From: Lachnospiraceae bacterium
Lineage (GTDB): Bacteria > Bacillota > Clostridia > Lachnospirales > Anaerotignaceae
Reading direction: 5' to 3'
NCBI GenBank assembly: GCA_910576545.1
Contig: CAJTKM010000002.1
Location: 1 to 64,000, forward strand
Length of the DNA: 64,000 nt
In this document: positions 17,914 to 26,434 of the stretch, piece after piece
Position numbering within the stretch: position 1 is the first letter of the stretch
How the letters are laid out: every line of letters begins with the position of its first letter
The notes under the pieces: model-generated
Told to the model about the DNA's origin: nothing
Database searches by the model: none
Seen by the model: the letters and a program-made list of their open reading frames with translations, nothing else
Position numbers and translations under genes: made by a program

Positions 17914-17929
17914 TGTTTCACGTGAAACA
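17914..17929. promoter_or_regulatory. parS site 2, embedded in a terminator-like hairpin
   Basis: A second perfect TGTTTCACGTGAAACA, 40 bases from the first. Its flanks extend the dyad to GCAGTGTTTCAC/GTGAAACACTGC and are followed by TTTTTT, so the same bases could also form a rho-independent terminator for the DUF2798 gene. Confidence 0.93.
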
Positions 17930-17941
17930 CTGCTTTTTTCT

Positions 17942-17969
17942 TTGCAATCCAGTCCCAATATGTTATAAT
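17942..17969 (+). promoter_or_regulatory. Promoter of the parA-parB operon
   Basis: -35 TTGCAA (17942-17947), 16-base spacer, perfect -10 TATAAT (17964-17969). It starts 12 bases after parS site 2, so ParB bound there could influence transcription. Confidence 0.75.
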
Positions 17970-18017
17970 GGTAAAAATAATGAAATTCCGAAAACTATCG
18001 CAGAAAGGCGGGGAATT

Positions 18018-18791
18018 ATGAGCAAAGCACGCACCATTGCGATTACAAACCAAAAAGGCGGCGTCGGCAAAACGACAACCGCTATCAATCTTTCCGCCAG
18101 TCTTGCGGAAAAAGGAAAACGCGTACTGGTTGTGGATGCAGACCAGCAGGGAAATACAACAAGTGGACTCGGGCTGGAAAAAAATGAAATTGCACAGACA
18201 ATTTATGAGATTTTCTTAGGTGAAGCAACGATTGCGGAAGTTAAACAGCCAACCTGTATGGAGGGCATGGAAATTCTCCCTTCCAATATCAATCTAACCG
18301 GCGCGGAAATTGAGCTGATTGGAAAGGAAAAGCGCGAATACATTCTTCGCGAGGAGTTGCAAAAGGTGAAGTCCAGCTATGATTTCATCATAATCGACTG
18401 TCCTCCCTCCCTCAATCTCATTACCATAAACGCATTGACAGCCGCGGATACCGTCCTCGTTCCCATACAATGTGAATATTTTGCTCTGGAAGGTCTGGAA
18501 CAGCTTCTGCACACAGTCAACCTCGTAAAAGAGCGGTTGAATCCCTCGCTTGAGATCGAAGGTATTGTTTTCACAATGTTTGATGCGCGGACAAATCTCT
18601 CTTTACAGGTCGTTGAAGAAGTCAAGCGCAGCTTAGGGAAAAACGTCTACCGTACGATTATCCCCCGCAACGTAAGGCTTGGAGAATCTCCCAGCCATGG
18701 GCTGCCAATATCGCTCTATGACCCGAAATCCAAAGGGGCAGAGGCATATGATTTGCTGGCAGAGGAAGTTATGGAGAAGGAGTGGAAATGA
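18018..18791 (+). CDS. parA: ParA/Soj chromosome-partitioning ATPase
   Basis: A 257-residue deviant-Walker ATPase starting MSKARTIAITNQKGGVGKTT (ATG at 18018 after AAAGGCGGGG). The deviant Walker A KGGVGKTT, the VVDADQQGNTTSGLG segment and the Walker B IIDCPPSLNLITINAL are all present. It drives ParB-parS origin segregation and in relatives modulates DnaA. Its stop overlaps the parB start (ATGA), indicating translational coupling. Confidence 0.96.
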   Translation: MSKARTIAITNQKGGVGKTTTAINLSASLAEKGKRVLVVDADQQGNTTSGLGLEKNEIAQTIYEIFLGEATIAEVKQPTCMEGMEILPSNINLTGAEIELIGKEKREYILREELQKVKSSYDFIIIDCPPSLNLITINALTAADTVLVPIQCEYFALEGLEQLLHTVNLVKERLNPSLEIEGIVFTMFDARTNLSLQVVEEVKRSLGKNVYRTIIPRNVRLGESPSHGLPISLYDPKSKGAEAYDLLAEEVMEKEWK

Positions 18792-19714
18792 GCATGACAA
18801 CAAAAAAAAAGGGACTTGGCTCAAAGGGGCTCGGCATAGAAGCGTTAATCAATAATAAAATGGAAGACTTTAAGGAGGTCAGCCTTCGGCAGCAAACCGG
18901 CGAAGCAGTCAATGAATTGGATATTAACCTGATTGAGCCAAACCGCAAACAGCCCCGCAAATATTTTGACCCTACGGCGTTGGAGGAACTGGCGGAATCT
19001 CTCAAAACATACGGCATGATTCAACCGGTTGTCGTGAAAAAAAATGAGGATTTTTACGAACTTATTGCGGGAGAACGCCGCTGGCGTGCGGCAAAAATTG
19101 CCGGACTGCAAAAGATTCCCGTTGTGATAAAAGCATGGGAGGAAGGCGAAGCATTTGAGGCTGCACTCGTTGAAAACTTGCAGCGTGAGGACCTCAATCC
19201 AATCGAAGAAGCCGAAAGCTATCAGCGGCTCCAGGAAGAGTTTCAGCTTAATCAGGAAAAAATTGCGGAAAGGGTCGGCAAAAGCCGTTCTGCAATCGCG
19301 AATTCCCTCCGCCTTTTACAGCTTGATTCGCGTGTGCGAAATTTTGTAACAGAGAACAAACTCAGCGGTGGTCATGCCCGCACGCTTTTAGGCATTTCCG
19401 ACAATGATGCACAGTTTGAACTGGCGGAGCATGTTATAGAGGAAGGGCTGAGCGTACGCGCACTGGAGGCTCTTGTGAAAAAAGAACAGCAGCGGCTGGA
19501 AAACCAGATGCTCCCGCCGTCCATACCTGCTCCTGAAGAGCCTGAAAACGATGAAACCGTATTCTACCAGGCGATCGAAGAAGATTTGAAATCCATTTTT
19601 GCGACAAAAGTAAAGCTGAACAGAAAAAAGAATAAAGGCCGAATCGAAATTGAATACTATTCCAAAGATGATTTGGAGCGTCTTTTGACAATGATAAAAA
19701 GAATGGAGCATTAA
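18788..19714 (+). CDS. parB: ParB/Spo0J CTPase and centromere-binding protein
   Basis: A 308-residue protein beginning MSMTTKKKGLGSKGLGIEALI; the ATG overlaps the parA stop and has GAAGGAG before it. The N-terminal CTPase domain contains the characteristic LIAGERRWRAAKIAGL and ALVENLQREDLNPIEEA boxes. A helix-turn-helix follows (ERVGKSRSAIANSLRLLQL, then GHARTLLGI), and a C-terminal dimerization segment. Two parS targets lie upstream of parA. It probably also loads condensin at the origin. Confidence 0.96.
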   Translation: MSMTTKKKGLGSKGLGIEALINNKMEDFKEVSLRQQTGEAVNELDINLIEPNRKQPRKYFDPTALEELAESLKTYGMIQPVVVKKNEDFYELIAGERRWRAAKIAGLQKIPVVIKAWEEGEAFEAALVENLQREDLNPIEEAESYQRLQEEFQLNQEKIAERVGKSRSAIANSLRLLQLDSRVRNFVTENKLSGGHARTLLGISDNDAQFELAEHVIEEGLSVRALEALVKKEQQRLENQMLPPSIPAPEEPENDETVFYQAIEEDLKSIFATKVKLNRKKNKGRIEIEYYSKDDLERLLTMIKRMEH

Positions 19715-19716
19715 AA

Positions 19717-20736
19717 TTGAATACAATAGCGATTACACTGACGCAGGAAGAACTGACGCTGCTGTTTTTCGGGCTGGCGGCGGCAGTTTTGCTGCTTTTT
19801 ATACTATGTATCGTTCTGTTTGTAAAGCTGGACAAGCAGAAAAAACGATATGATTTTTTCATGGGCACGAACCGCAAACCGTCATACAATCTGGAATCCA
19901 AGCTGGAAAGCTATTACAGCGTTTCCAAAGGGATTGCGGAAAAATACGCAAAGCTGCTGGATATGGTAACAGATATGGATAAAACCATGAAATCCAATAT
20001 TCAAAAGGTCGGATTGATTCGTTACAACCCCTTCGATGAAATGGGCGGCAATCTCTGTTTTGCTCTTGCCCTGCTGGATGGAAGCGACAACGGTGTTGTA
20101 CTGAACGGCATTCACAGCCGGACAGGCTCTTTCACTTACGCAAAACCCATCGAATTGGGTGTCAGCACATACATGCTGTCGGACGAAGAAATCAAAGCTG
20201 TTGAAATGGCAAAGCAAAACGCCTACCAGCCGGAGCATGAAAAAGTAGTCAAGGTACGCATGAAACGCACATTCAAGCGTCGCGACAAGGACGATATTAT
20301 GCGCGAAAAAATCGCGGCAGCACAGCAGGCGCAGCAGGCAATGCAGAATACCGCGCCAAAGGAGCACAAGGTTTCCATTGGCGACGTGACAGAAGAAGAA
20401 CGCGCGTTAATCCTAAAGGAAGAAACGCTTGCGGGCAAAATCGCGGCAGCCGAAGCAATTTTGAAAAAACGCGAGCAGGCAAACCAGCTTGTAGAGCAGG
20501 CAATAGAAAGTGTGGAACAAACCGAAGCATCTGAGAGTGGAGATCTGCTTGACAAAACCCCTCCAAGACGTCGGGCACGAGCGGCGAGCATGGAAACAGC
20601 GGAAGCTGCCCCGCTTGAGGAAACAATGCAGGCAGTAAACCAAACGACAGAAGACATGGAAACGCAGTTTGTCGAGGCTATATTTTTGGAAGCCCCGAAA
20701 CAGGAATCGGATGACGAACCAGATAACGAAGAATAA
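19717..20736 (+). CDS. DUF4446 membrane-anchored protein
   Basis: A 339-residue protein from a TTG at 19717, two bases after parB and preceded by ATGGAG. One N-terminal transmembrane helix (LLFFGLAAAVLLLFILCIVLFV) is followed by the DUF4446 core (KVGLIRYNPFDEMGGNLCFALALLDG, NGVVLNGIHSR, YAKPIELG). The family typically sits downstream of parAB in Clostridia. The C-terminal 140 residues are an unusually long, charged, Ala/Glu-rich tail predicted to be helical and disordered. Function unknown; the position suggests a link to origin segregation or the envelope. Confidence 0.85.
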   Translation: MNTIAITLTQEELTLLFFGLAAAVLLLFILCIVLFVKLDKQKKRYDFFMGTNRKPSYNLESKLESYYSVSKGIAEKYAKLLDMVTDMDKTMKSNIQKVGLIRYNPFDEMGGNLCFALALLDGSDNGVVLNGIHSRTGSFTYAKPIELGVSTYMLSDEEIKAVEMAKQNAYQPEHEKVVKVRMKRTFKRRDKDDIMREKIAAAQQAQQAMQNTAPKEHKVSIGDVTEEERALILKEETLAGKIAAAEAILKKREQANQLVEQAIESVEQTEASESGDLLDKTPPRRRARAASMETAEAAPLEETMQAVNQTTEDMETQFVEAIFLEAPKQESDDEPDNEE

Positions 20737-20752
20737 AATTTCCGGTTTTACC

Positions 20753-20839
20753 TGTGGATAAGTGGATAAATTGTCCACAAACTGTGGATAAAATAAGTTA
20801 TCCAGAAACTTATCAACAGTATCAACAGGGTTATCCACA
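20753..20839. promoter_or_regulatory. DnaA-box cluster downstream of the par operon
   Basis: At least six DnaA-box-like 9-mers occur in 87 bases: TGTGGATAA at 20753 and 20783, AGTGGATAA at 20761, TTATCCAGA at 20798, TTATCAACA at 20810 and TTATCCACA at 20831. The block lies between the DUF4446 gene and the HAD phosphatase, about 18 kb from dnaA. It may titrate DnaA or be part of an extended origin. Confidence 0.75.
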
Positions 20840-20877
20840 GTTTACACACACCTGAAGAAGCGATAAAGGAGAAGAAA

Positions 20878-21684
20878 ATGGGCTATAAAATGGTATTTTC
20901 AGACATGGACGGCACCCTTCTGCGTAATGGAACAGAGATATCTGTGGAAAACCTGACCGCCATACGCAAAGCTGTGGACAAGGGTGTGGAGTTTGTACTC
21001 TGCACAGGCCGCGGCGTTTTCGGCGTAGAACGTTATCTGGAGGAACTGGGTCTGCTCGGCAGAAAAGGCTATGCCATATGTCAGAACGGCGCAACGGTAT
21101 ACGACCTTCAAACCATGCAGCCAGCAATCCGCCGCAGTTTCCCGCCGGAATGGTTCGCGGAAATTGCAAAAGCGGCACGCGAACTGGGGCTGGAATTGTA
21201 TTATTACGATGACAGGCGTTTCATGACGGAACGCCCAACGAAACAGGTGCAGAAATACTGCAAGGTCATGCGGACAGAAATGGGTATCCTCGAAAATCCT
21301 CTGGATTATGACGGGGAATTTACGAAATGCCTTGCCAGCGGGCCACGGGAAAAGCTGACACAACTGCGGGAACAGGTTCGCCCCTTTTTGGACGACAGGC
21401 TTGATACATTCTTTTCCAGTGAAATCTATCTGGAATTTGTACGGCAAGGCGTGAATAAAGGCAATGCGCTGGCGGATACGGCGGAAAAGGCAGGCGTCCC
21501 CCTTTCGGAAGTCATTGCCATTGGCGACAGCGATAATGACCGATCGATGATACTGCGCGCGGGGCTGGGCGTGGCCGTACAGAATGCAGAGAAGGACGTA
21601 AAAGCAATCGCAGACTACATTACGGAGCGCAACTGTGAGCAAAACGCCGTTGCGGAAGTGATTGAAAAATTCATATTGTCATAA
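20878..21684 (+). CDS. Cof-type HAD-superfamily phosphatase
   Basis: A 268-residue soluble phosphatase. HAD motif I is DMDGTLL near residue 10, motif II is in VLCTGRGV, the conserved Lys is in NKGNALADTAEKAG, and motifs III/IV are in IAIGDSDNDRSMI. The cap is of the IIB (Cof) type. Members hydrolyse sugar phosphates, nucleotides or cofactors such as FMN; the substrate cannot be read from sequence. An AAAGGAG site lies before the ATG. The gene follows the DnaA-box cluster and ends before a strong hairpin. Confidence 0.9.
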   Translation: MGYKMVFSDMDGTLLRNGTEISVENLTAIRKAVDKGVEFVLCTGRGVFGVERYLEELGLLGRKGYAICQNGATVYDLQTMQPAIRRSFPPEWFAEIAKAARELGLELYYYDDRRFMTERPTKQVQKYCKVMRTEMGILENPLDYDGEFTKCLASGPREKLTQLREQVRPFLDDRLDTFFSSEIYLEFVRQGVNKGNALADTAEKAGVPLSEVIAIGDSDNDRSMILRAGLGVAVQNAEKDVKAIADYITERNCEQNAVAEVIEKFILS

Positions 21685-21723
21685 ATACTGTTTGTGAATG
21701 CACTTCAAAAAAAGCCAAAAACC

Positions 21724-21759
21724 AACGCCCCTGCCATGCGTCAGCAAGGCAGGGGCGTT
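21724..21759. terminator. Terminator hairpin between convergent genes
   Basis: A 12-bp stem AACGCCCCTGCC/GGCAGGGGCGTT with a 12-base loop. On the minus strand it is followed by GG-TTTTT, on the plus strand only by TTT. It separates the HAD phosphatase from the convergent stalk-domain gene. Confidence 0.7.
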
Positions 21760-21778
21760 TCCAATCATCAGCACAAAA

Positions 21779-22390
21779 TCAAAACATAGATTGAGCAATC
21801 TCCTCAAAATACTCCTTCGCCTCGGCGTATTCGGGAGCATTTGTAATGCCCGCAAAAGCGGTCTGTGCCTCCGCATAAGCAGCCCTTGAAATCTGCGGTT
21901 TGTTATCAGATAAAGTGTTTTCCATAAACATTAAATAAAGATCTGCAAGCAAAAAAGCATTTTCATCACCAGAACGGATTGTTGGAAGAAGCTCAGAAAG
22001 CTCCTCCATAGAAATACTTACATAAAATTCCCCGTATTGTGCCATAACCGGCAGGTCGCTTGTCACCGTGGGCATTGTTTCAGGCTGCTGTTGTACCCCT
22101 GCTTGCGCCTGCTGTGCGCTGTCAGGAACTTCCCCAAGGTAAACGGTATTTGTCCCCGCGTTCCATGTCACCTCTTTGCCGACTGCTTCGCCGACCGCGC
22201 GGATAGGCAGGTATGTTGTGCCGTTATAAATGAACGGCTCCGCACTGGTGGAAACCTCTTTCCCGTCCACTACGATTTTGATGTTGCGGAATGTCGCGGA
22301 AATGTTTTTTGTACCGTTCGCCGCAGAAACGGTGCATGTGCCGAGCGCCATTATACCTACTAAACCGAGTACAACTGCTTTCTTCCTCAT
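21779..22390 (-). CDS. Secreted stalk-domain protein (copper amine oxidase N1-like)
   Basis: A 203-residue exported protein starting MRKKAVVLGLVGIMALGTCTVSAANG, with a signal peptide ending near SAA. Residues about 25-85 form a stalk domain of the Cu_amine_oxidN1 type (IKIVVDGKEVSTSAEPFIYNGTTYLPIRAVGEAVGKEVTW). A Gln/Ala-rich linker and a helical C-terminal part follow. Similar N-terminal domains occur in three more genes of this window. The domain name does not imply copper oxidase activity; it is generally an extracellular structural module. Confidence 0.8.
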   Translation of the reverse strand: MRKKAVVLGLVGIMALGTCTVSAANGTKNISATFRNIKIVVDGKEVSTSAEPFIYNGTTYLPIRAVGEAVGKEVTWNAGTNTVYLGEVPDSAQQAQAGVQQQPETMPTVTSDLPVMAQYGEFYVSISMEELSELLPTIRSGDENAFLLADLYLMFMENTLSDNKPQISRAAYAEAQTAFAGITNAPEYAEAKEYFEEIAQSMF

Positions 22391-22438
22391 AAAATCCTCT
22401 TCCCCTTCTAAAATCATTTTTCCTATAAGAATGCCTTG

Positions 22439-22467
22439 ATTGTATCATAAAATAGAAGGAACGGCAA
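22439..22467 (-). promoter_or_regulatory. Promoter of the stalk-domain gene
   Basis: Reading leftward: -35 TTGCCG (22462-22467), 17-base spacer, -10 TACAAT (22439-22444). Confidence 0.6.
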
Positions 22468-22511
22468 GAACTGGGGGCGGATAATGGGAAATATGTCCGG
22501 AAAAAGGGAAA

Positions 22512-22539
22512 GGCGCAATGTCAGGGGAGACATTGCGCC
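22512..22539. repeat. Perfect 11-bp hairpin in the 22418-22793 gap
   Basis: Stem GGCGCAATGTC/GACATTGCGCC around a six-base loop. No gene is apparent in this 376-bp gap, which otherwise holds the stalk-gene promoter and the metQ terminator. Confidence 0.5.
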
Positions 22540-22709
22540 AGTGAGTGTGCACACACTCGGGGCATATTGTGGTACAGGAAAAGGGGTTTTCTTGTACTCC
22601 AATAGAATAACCGAATTAGATAAGAGTATCTTTAGAATAACATTAAAAAATAATTAAAAACGAATATTTTCTGTCCTTCCCGTTTCCGCAGAAAATACCC
22701 GAAAACAGT

Positions 22710-22759
22710 ATAAAAAAGCCCATAAAACATCTGTCATACAGACATTTCACAGGCTTTTG
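22710..22759 (-). terminator. Terminator of the metNIQ operon
   Basis: On the minus strand an extended imperfect stem, from AAGCCTGTGAAATGTCTG to its partner ending GGGCTT, is followed by a T-run, 35 bases after the metQ stop. Confidence 0.7.
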
Positions 22760-22793
22760 AAGGGGAACCCGTCAGCGCGTATTCCTCTGTATT

Positions 22794-23651
22794 TTAGTGC
22801 ACCGGGATAATTTCACCATTAAAGGTATCATTTACATAAGCCGCAACTTCCGCACTCTCCAGCACTTCCGCCAGCTTCACCAGCTCAGGACGGCTCTCAT
22901 CACCGGCTCTTACCGCAACCACATTCGCATAAGTTTCACCCGCAAGGGAGTCAGCCGTTTCCGATGCAAGCGCGTCAGAGGAATTCAGGCCATTCTGAAG
23001 CGCGTAATTTGTATTGATTACAGCAAAGCCAAGGTCACTCAGGGACAGGGGAAGCTGTGCCGCCTCCATATCAATGATTTCCAGATTTTTAGGATTTTCG
23101 ATGATGTTCAGCTTTGTTGCTGCAAAACCAGCCTCAGGGTCCAGCTTAATCAGACCGTTTGCTTCCAGCAGGAGCAGTGCGCGGCCGCCGTTTGTGCCAT
23201 CGTTAGGGATACCAACCTTTGTACCTTCGGGGATATCTGCAAGGTCTGTCACCACACCGGCATAAATAGACATCGGTTCAAAATGTACTGCCGCAATGGA
23301 AACAAGGTCTGTATCATGCTCCTGATTGAACAAATCAAGGTAAGGCTGATGCTGGAAAAAATTCGCATCTAAATCACCGGATTCCAGCGCAAGGTTTGGC
23401 TGTACATAATCGTTAAATTCTATAATATCCAGCGTAATGCCTTCAGCCGCAAGCGTATCCTTTGCCGCCGCAAGGATCTCCGCATGAGGCGTAGGAGATG
23501 CGCCAATTTTCAGCGTTACTTCTCCGCTTTCGCTTTCTGTTCCGTCCGTGTTTTCCGTGTTGCTGCTGTCCGCAGGGGCTTCAGAGCCGCCGCAGCCCAC
23601 AAGGCCAAATGCCAAAACACCTGTTACTGCCAATGTCAAAAACTTTTTCAT
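22794..23651 (-). CDS. metQ: MetQ methionine-binding lipoprotein
   Basis: A 285-residue NlpA/MetQ-family solute-binding lipoprotein with lipobox LVGC at about residue 20 and a Ser/Glu/Thr-rich linker after the Cys. Family landmarks: KIGASPTPHAEILAAAK, LDANFFQHQPYLDLF, VGIPNDGTNGGRALLLLE and INTNYALQNGL. It captures D/L-methionine for MetNI. It is the last gene of metN-metI-metQ, under a Met-type T-box. Confidence 0.94.
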   Translation of the reverse strand: MKKFLTLAVTGVLAFGLVGCGGSEAPADSSNTENTDGTESESGEVTLKIGASPTPHAEILAAAKDTLAAEGITLDIIEFNDYVQPNLALESGDLDANFFQHQPYLDLFNQEHDTDLVSIAAVHFEPMSIYAGVVTDLADIPEGTKVGIPNDGTNGGRALLLLEANGLIKLDPEAGFAATKLNIIENPKNLEIIDMEAAQLPLSLSDLGFAVINTNYALQNGLNSSDALASETADSLAGETYANVVAVRAGDESRPELVKLAEVLESAEVAAYVNDTFNGEIIPVH

Positions 23652-23706
23652 TTTTCATATCCTCCTTAAAAATACATCATTTTTATATGTAAAACCTTTG
23701 CAGTTT

Positions 23707-24366
23707 TTACAACCTTTTATCACTATGTCTGGAAATCCTCGTCCCCAGTTCCTGGAACACCTGCACGATAAGCACCAGCAGGACAACCATTACATACATA
23801 ATTTCTTTATCGCCGCGATAATAGCCATAGTTGATGGCAATTGCGCCAAGCCCGCCCGCGCCGCAGATACCTGCCATTGCAGAATAACCAAGTATCGTTG
23901 TTACCGCAATAGCGAAGCCCAGAAGGAGTGAAGGCGTAGCCTCCGGCAGGAGCACCTTCGTCATAATCTGGAACGGCGATGCGCCCATCGACTGCGCCGC
24001 CTCCACAACGCCCTTGTCCACCTCTTTCAAAGAGGATTCCACCAGACGCGCCACAAACGGCCCCGCCGCCACCAGCAGCGCAAGGCTTGCGGCTTTCGGC
24101 CCAATGACCGTACCGACCACAATTTTTGTAATCGGCGTGATTGCAACCAGCAATATCAAAAACGGTACAGAGCGGATAAAGTTAATGATAACGCCGAAAA
24201 TTTTATTCAGCGAAACAATCGGGTAAATCCCGTCCTTGTCCGATACAACCAGCAGCATTCCCAGCGGCAGACCAATCACATAGGCGAAAAACGTTGAAAC
24301 CAGCGTCATAAACAGTGTTTCCAAAAATGCTTCGCCGACCAGCAGCAGCATACCTTGCTCAAACAT
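23707..24366 (-). CDS. metI: MetI methionine ABC transporter permease
   Basis: A 219-residue permease with five to six hydrophobic segments and the conserved EAA loop (VEAAQSMGASPFQIMTKVLLPEATP). The ATG overlaps the metN stop by eight bases, a sign of translational coupling. It forms the membrane channel with MetN. Confidence 0.95.
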   Translation of the reverse strand: MFEQGMLLLVGEAFLETLFMTLVSTFFAYVIGLPLGMLLVVSDKDGIYPIVSLNKIFGVIINFIRSVPFLILLVAITPITKIVVGTVIGPKAASLALLVAAGPFVARLVESSLKEVDKGVVEAAQSMGASPFQIMTKVLLPEATPSLLLGFAIAVTTILGYSAMAGICGAGGLGAIAINYGYYRGDKEIMYVMVVLLVLIVQVFQELGTRISRHSDKRL

Positions 24367-25378
24367 ACTCTACCTCCTCAACCTCAACCTTCCTGTCCCG
24401 CAGATATTGTATCATCTTTCCGCGCACCTCCGCGTCCTCCGGAAACTGCAAAATCATCTGCCCGAATACGCCGCCCTTGATATTTCGTGTGTTGCCGGAA
24501 AGGATATTGACCGGCGCGCCGTATTCTATCATCATGTTGCCCAAAATCGGCTCGTTTGCGGAATCGCCCTTGAAAACCGTCCGGTAACAATACGGCACAT
24601 GTCCGACATACGCCTCTTTTTTCTCCCCATCATGGAATACAAGCTCCCGTCCGATCTGTGTTTTCGGTGAGCGGAAAATTTCTTCCACGCTCCCGATTTC
24701 CGCAATATCGCCGCCGTCCAAAATAGCAACGCGGCTGCAAATTTTCTGAATGACGCTCATTTCGTGCGTAATGACAACAATCGTAATACCCAGGCGTTCA
24801 TTGATATCCTTCAGCAAAGAAAGCACGCCAGCCGTTGTATTCGGGTCAAGTGCGGAAGTTGCCTCGTCGCAAAGCAGCACTTTCGGCTCTGTTGCCAGCG
24901 CACGGGCAATTGCAACCCTTTGCTTCTGCCCGCCGGAAAGCTGCGCCGGATAAGAAAGCATTCTTTCCGAAAGGCCTACCAGCTCTAAAAGCTCCTTTGC
25001 GCGTTCCTGTGCCTTTTCCTTCGGCACACCGGAAATCTTCATTGGGAACATAACATTTTCCAGCGCAGTTTTCTGCATCAGCGGATGGAACTGCTGGAAT
25101 ATCATACCCATAGAATGACGCTGCACACGCAGTTCCTTTTCTCCAAGGGAAGTCAGTTCCATACCGTCCAAAAAGACCTGACCGGCAGTAGGACGTTCCA
25201 GCAGGTTGATGCAGCGCACAAGCGTACTTTTTCCTGCGCCGCTCAGCCCGATGATACCAAATATTTCCCCCTTGTAAATATCCAAGTCGATATTATGCAG
25301 CACTTCAATGGTATCTTTCTTTTGCGGAAAGCGTTTGCAGACGCCCCGCAGCTGAATCATGGCTTCTTTTTCTTCCAT
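24359..25378 (-). CDS. metN: MetN methionine ABC transporter ATPase
   Basis: A 339-residue ABC ATPase: Walker A GLSGAGKST near residue 43, signature LSGGQKQRVAIARAL, Walker B VLLCDEATSALDP and switch His in VVITHE. The C-terminal NIL domain (about residues 260-339) binds methionine and inhibits transport in homologues. AAAGGTGATAG precedes the ATG. A T-box leader and a consensus promoter lie upstream. Confidence 0.95.
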   Translation of the reverse strand: MEEKEAMIQLRGVCKRFPQKKDTIEVLHNIDLDIYKGEIFGIIGLSGAGKSTLVRCINLLERPTAGQVFLDGMELTSLGEKELRVQRHSMGMIFQQFHPLMQKTALENVMFPMKISGVPKEKAQERAKELLELVGLSERMLSYPAQLSGGQKQRVAIARALATEPKVLLCDEATSALDPNTTAGVLSLLKDINERLGITIVVITHEMSVIQKICSRVAILDGGDIAEIGSVEEIFRSPKTQIGRELVFHDGEKKEAYVGHVPYCYRTVFKGDSANEPILGNMMIEYGAPVNILSGNTRNIKGGVFGQMILQFPEDAEVRGKMIQYLRDRKVEVEEVEYV

Positions 25379-25429
25379 TTTTCTATCACCTTTCTTTTCC
25401 CTGGCTTTTCTTTTGGGGCTGCCTGAGCA

Positions 25430-25535
25430 GATCTCCCTGCGGTGTCCGGACTTCTTTCCGGTACCTATTCAAAAGGGCCTGGCTCCAAACTTTATTTTTG
25501 CAAAGCTGCGTTTTGCCCAGGATTTACAAAAATTA
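25430..25535. repeat. Partial modular palindromic repeat between T-box and metN
   Basis: Contains TTCAAAAGGGCCTGGCTCC, AAACTTTATTTTTGCAAAG and CTGCGTTTTGCC, a diverged and inverted-order version of the module seen at 38590-38660. It lies inside the metNIQ leader, downstream of the T-box terminator. Confidence 0.5.
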
Positions 25536-25651
25536 TTGGGTTAACGTTAAAACATTTACAAAGCAAATCATTTAGAGCAAGTTCCGCTATACAAACCATT
25601 TTTTCAAAATTCGCTTAACAGGCAGCCTGAATCTTTTGATTTGTATTTCAT

Positions 25652-25950
25652 GAAAAAAGCCCTCATCCCTGAACAATAGTTCCAAGGACGAGAGCAATGC
25701 TTCGTGTTACCACCTTAGTTTACCATAACCTCACAGTTACAGCCTTCGCAAGTACGGGCAAGCCTGCCGATACTCTGACGCTGTCACGGGCGTTCCCGTC
25801 GCAGCCTAAAAAGGGAATCCTTTCTCGGTGCGCGGCTCCAAGACCATCTTCCACTCCTGCCGCCCCGCCCGTTCTCAGCCTCATCGGGTTCTCTGTAAAA
25901 GCTTTCAGAATGTACTCTTCTTTTCACTGCCTTTTTCTGTTCTGCTGTTA
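25652..25950 (-). ncRNA. T-box leader of metNIQ, Met specifier
   Basis: Read on the minus strand, the leader has an AGAGA motif and a long stem I in which GGAAG-ATG-GTC places ATG (25845-25847) in the specifier position. The T-box antiterminator core AAGGTGGTAACACG lies at 25703-25716. A terminator follows: a CCTTGGAAC/GTTC-type stem ending in GGGCTTTTTT at about 25652-25690. Uncharged tRNA-Met would stabilise the antiterminator and switch on methionine import. The Met assignment rests on both the ATG and the operon content. Confidence 0.9.
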
Positions 25951-25956
25951 CGGTCT

Positions 25957-25984
25957 ATTATAGCGGCTTAAATATATTTGTCAA
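25957..25984 (-). promoter_or_regulatory. Promoter of the metNIQ T-box transcript
   Basis: Perfect -35 TTGACA (25979-25984), 16-base spacer, perfect -10 TATAAT (25957-25962), reading leftward. Confidence 0.85.
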
Positions 25985-26052
25985 CCTTTTTTTTGGTCTT
26001 TTTTTCAATACTTCAAAATACCTGCGTCGTATCGGAAAAAGTGAAATGCCTA

Positions 26053-26080
26053 TTGTAATTTTTCCCGAATGTGCTATAAT
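26053..26080 (+). promoter_or_regulatory. Promoter of the serS T-box transcript
   Basis: -35 TTGTAA (26053-26058), 16-base spacer, perfect -10 TATAAT (26075-26080), running rightward and divergent from the metNIQ promoter about 70 bases away. Confidence 0.8.
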
Positions 26081-26087
26081 AATAGAG

Positions 26088-26333
26088 TCAAAAAGGCGCG
26101 GGCGGCAGTGCCGCCGGAAGGAAAGCTATATCCCCACCCTTTTCCCCAGAGAACCGGCGGACGGTGCAAGCCGGTGAAAAGGCAGGAAGTTCCACTTTCC
26201 AAGCTGTCGGTGAAAGCCGGAAGGGTAAGCCCTTTATCGCTGTTTAAGAGGTTCGGCGGAAACCCGCCGTTCAATCCGGGTGGCAACGCGGGAGATATTC
26301 TCGTCCCTGTTTTATGCAGGGGCGATTTTTTAT
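26088..26333 (+). ncRNA. T-box leader of serS, Ser specifier
   Basis: Structured leader with CAGAGAACCGG near the 5' end and a stem I specifier region GGAAGT-TCC-AC that places the serine codon TCC at 26191-26193. The T-box core GGGTGGCAACGCGG is at about 26278-26291, and a terminator CGTCCCTG...CAGGGGCG followed by TTTTTT at 26302-26332. Uncharged tRNA-Ser would prevent termination before serS. Confidence 0.92.
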
Positions 26334-26434
26334 TTCCATTTCAAAGGGTTCGCAAGGGAATCGGGGAGGCAGGCTCCCCGTGTTTTTCCACCCACGCCGT
26401 CTGTATTTTGAAAAACAAAGGAGGATTTGCAAAC

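Noticed and set aside
26069-26434. N-terminal extension of serS in the same open frame
   Set aside because: This stretch is the T-box leader; a good ribosome-binding site and the family start lie at 26435.
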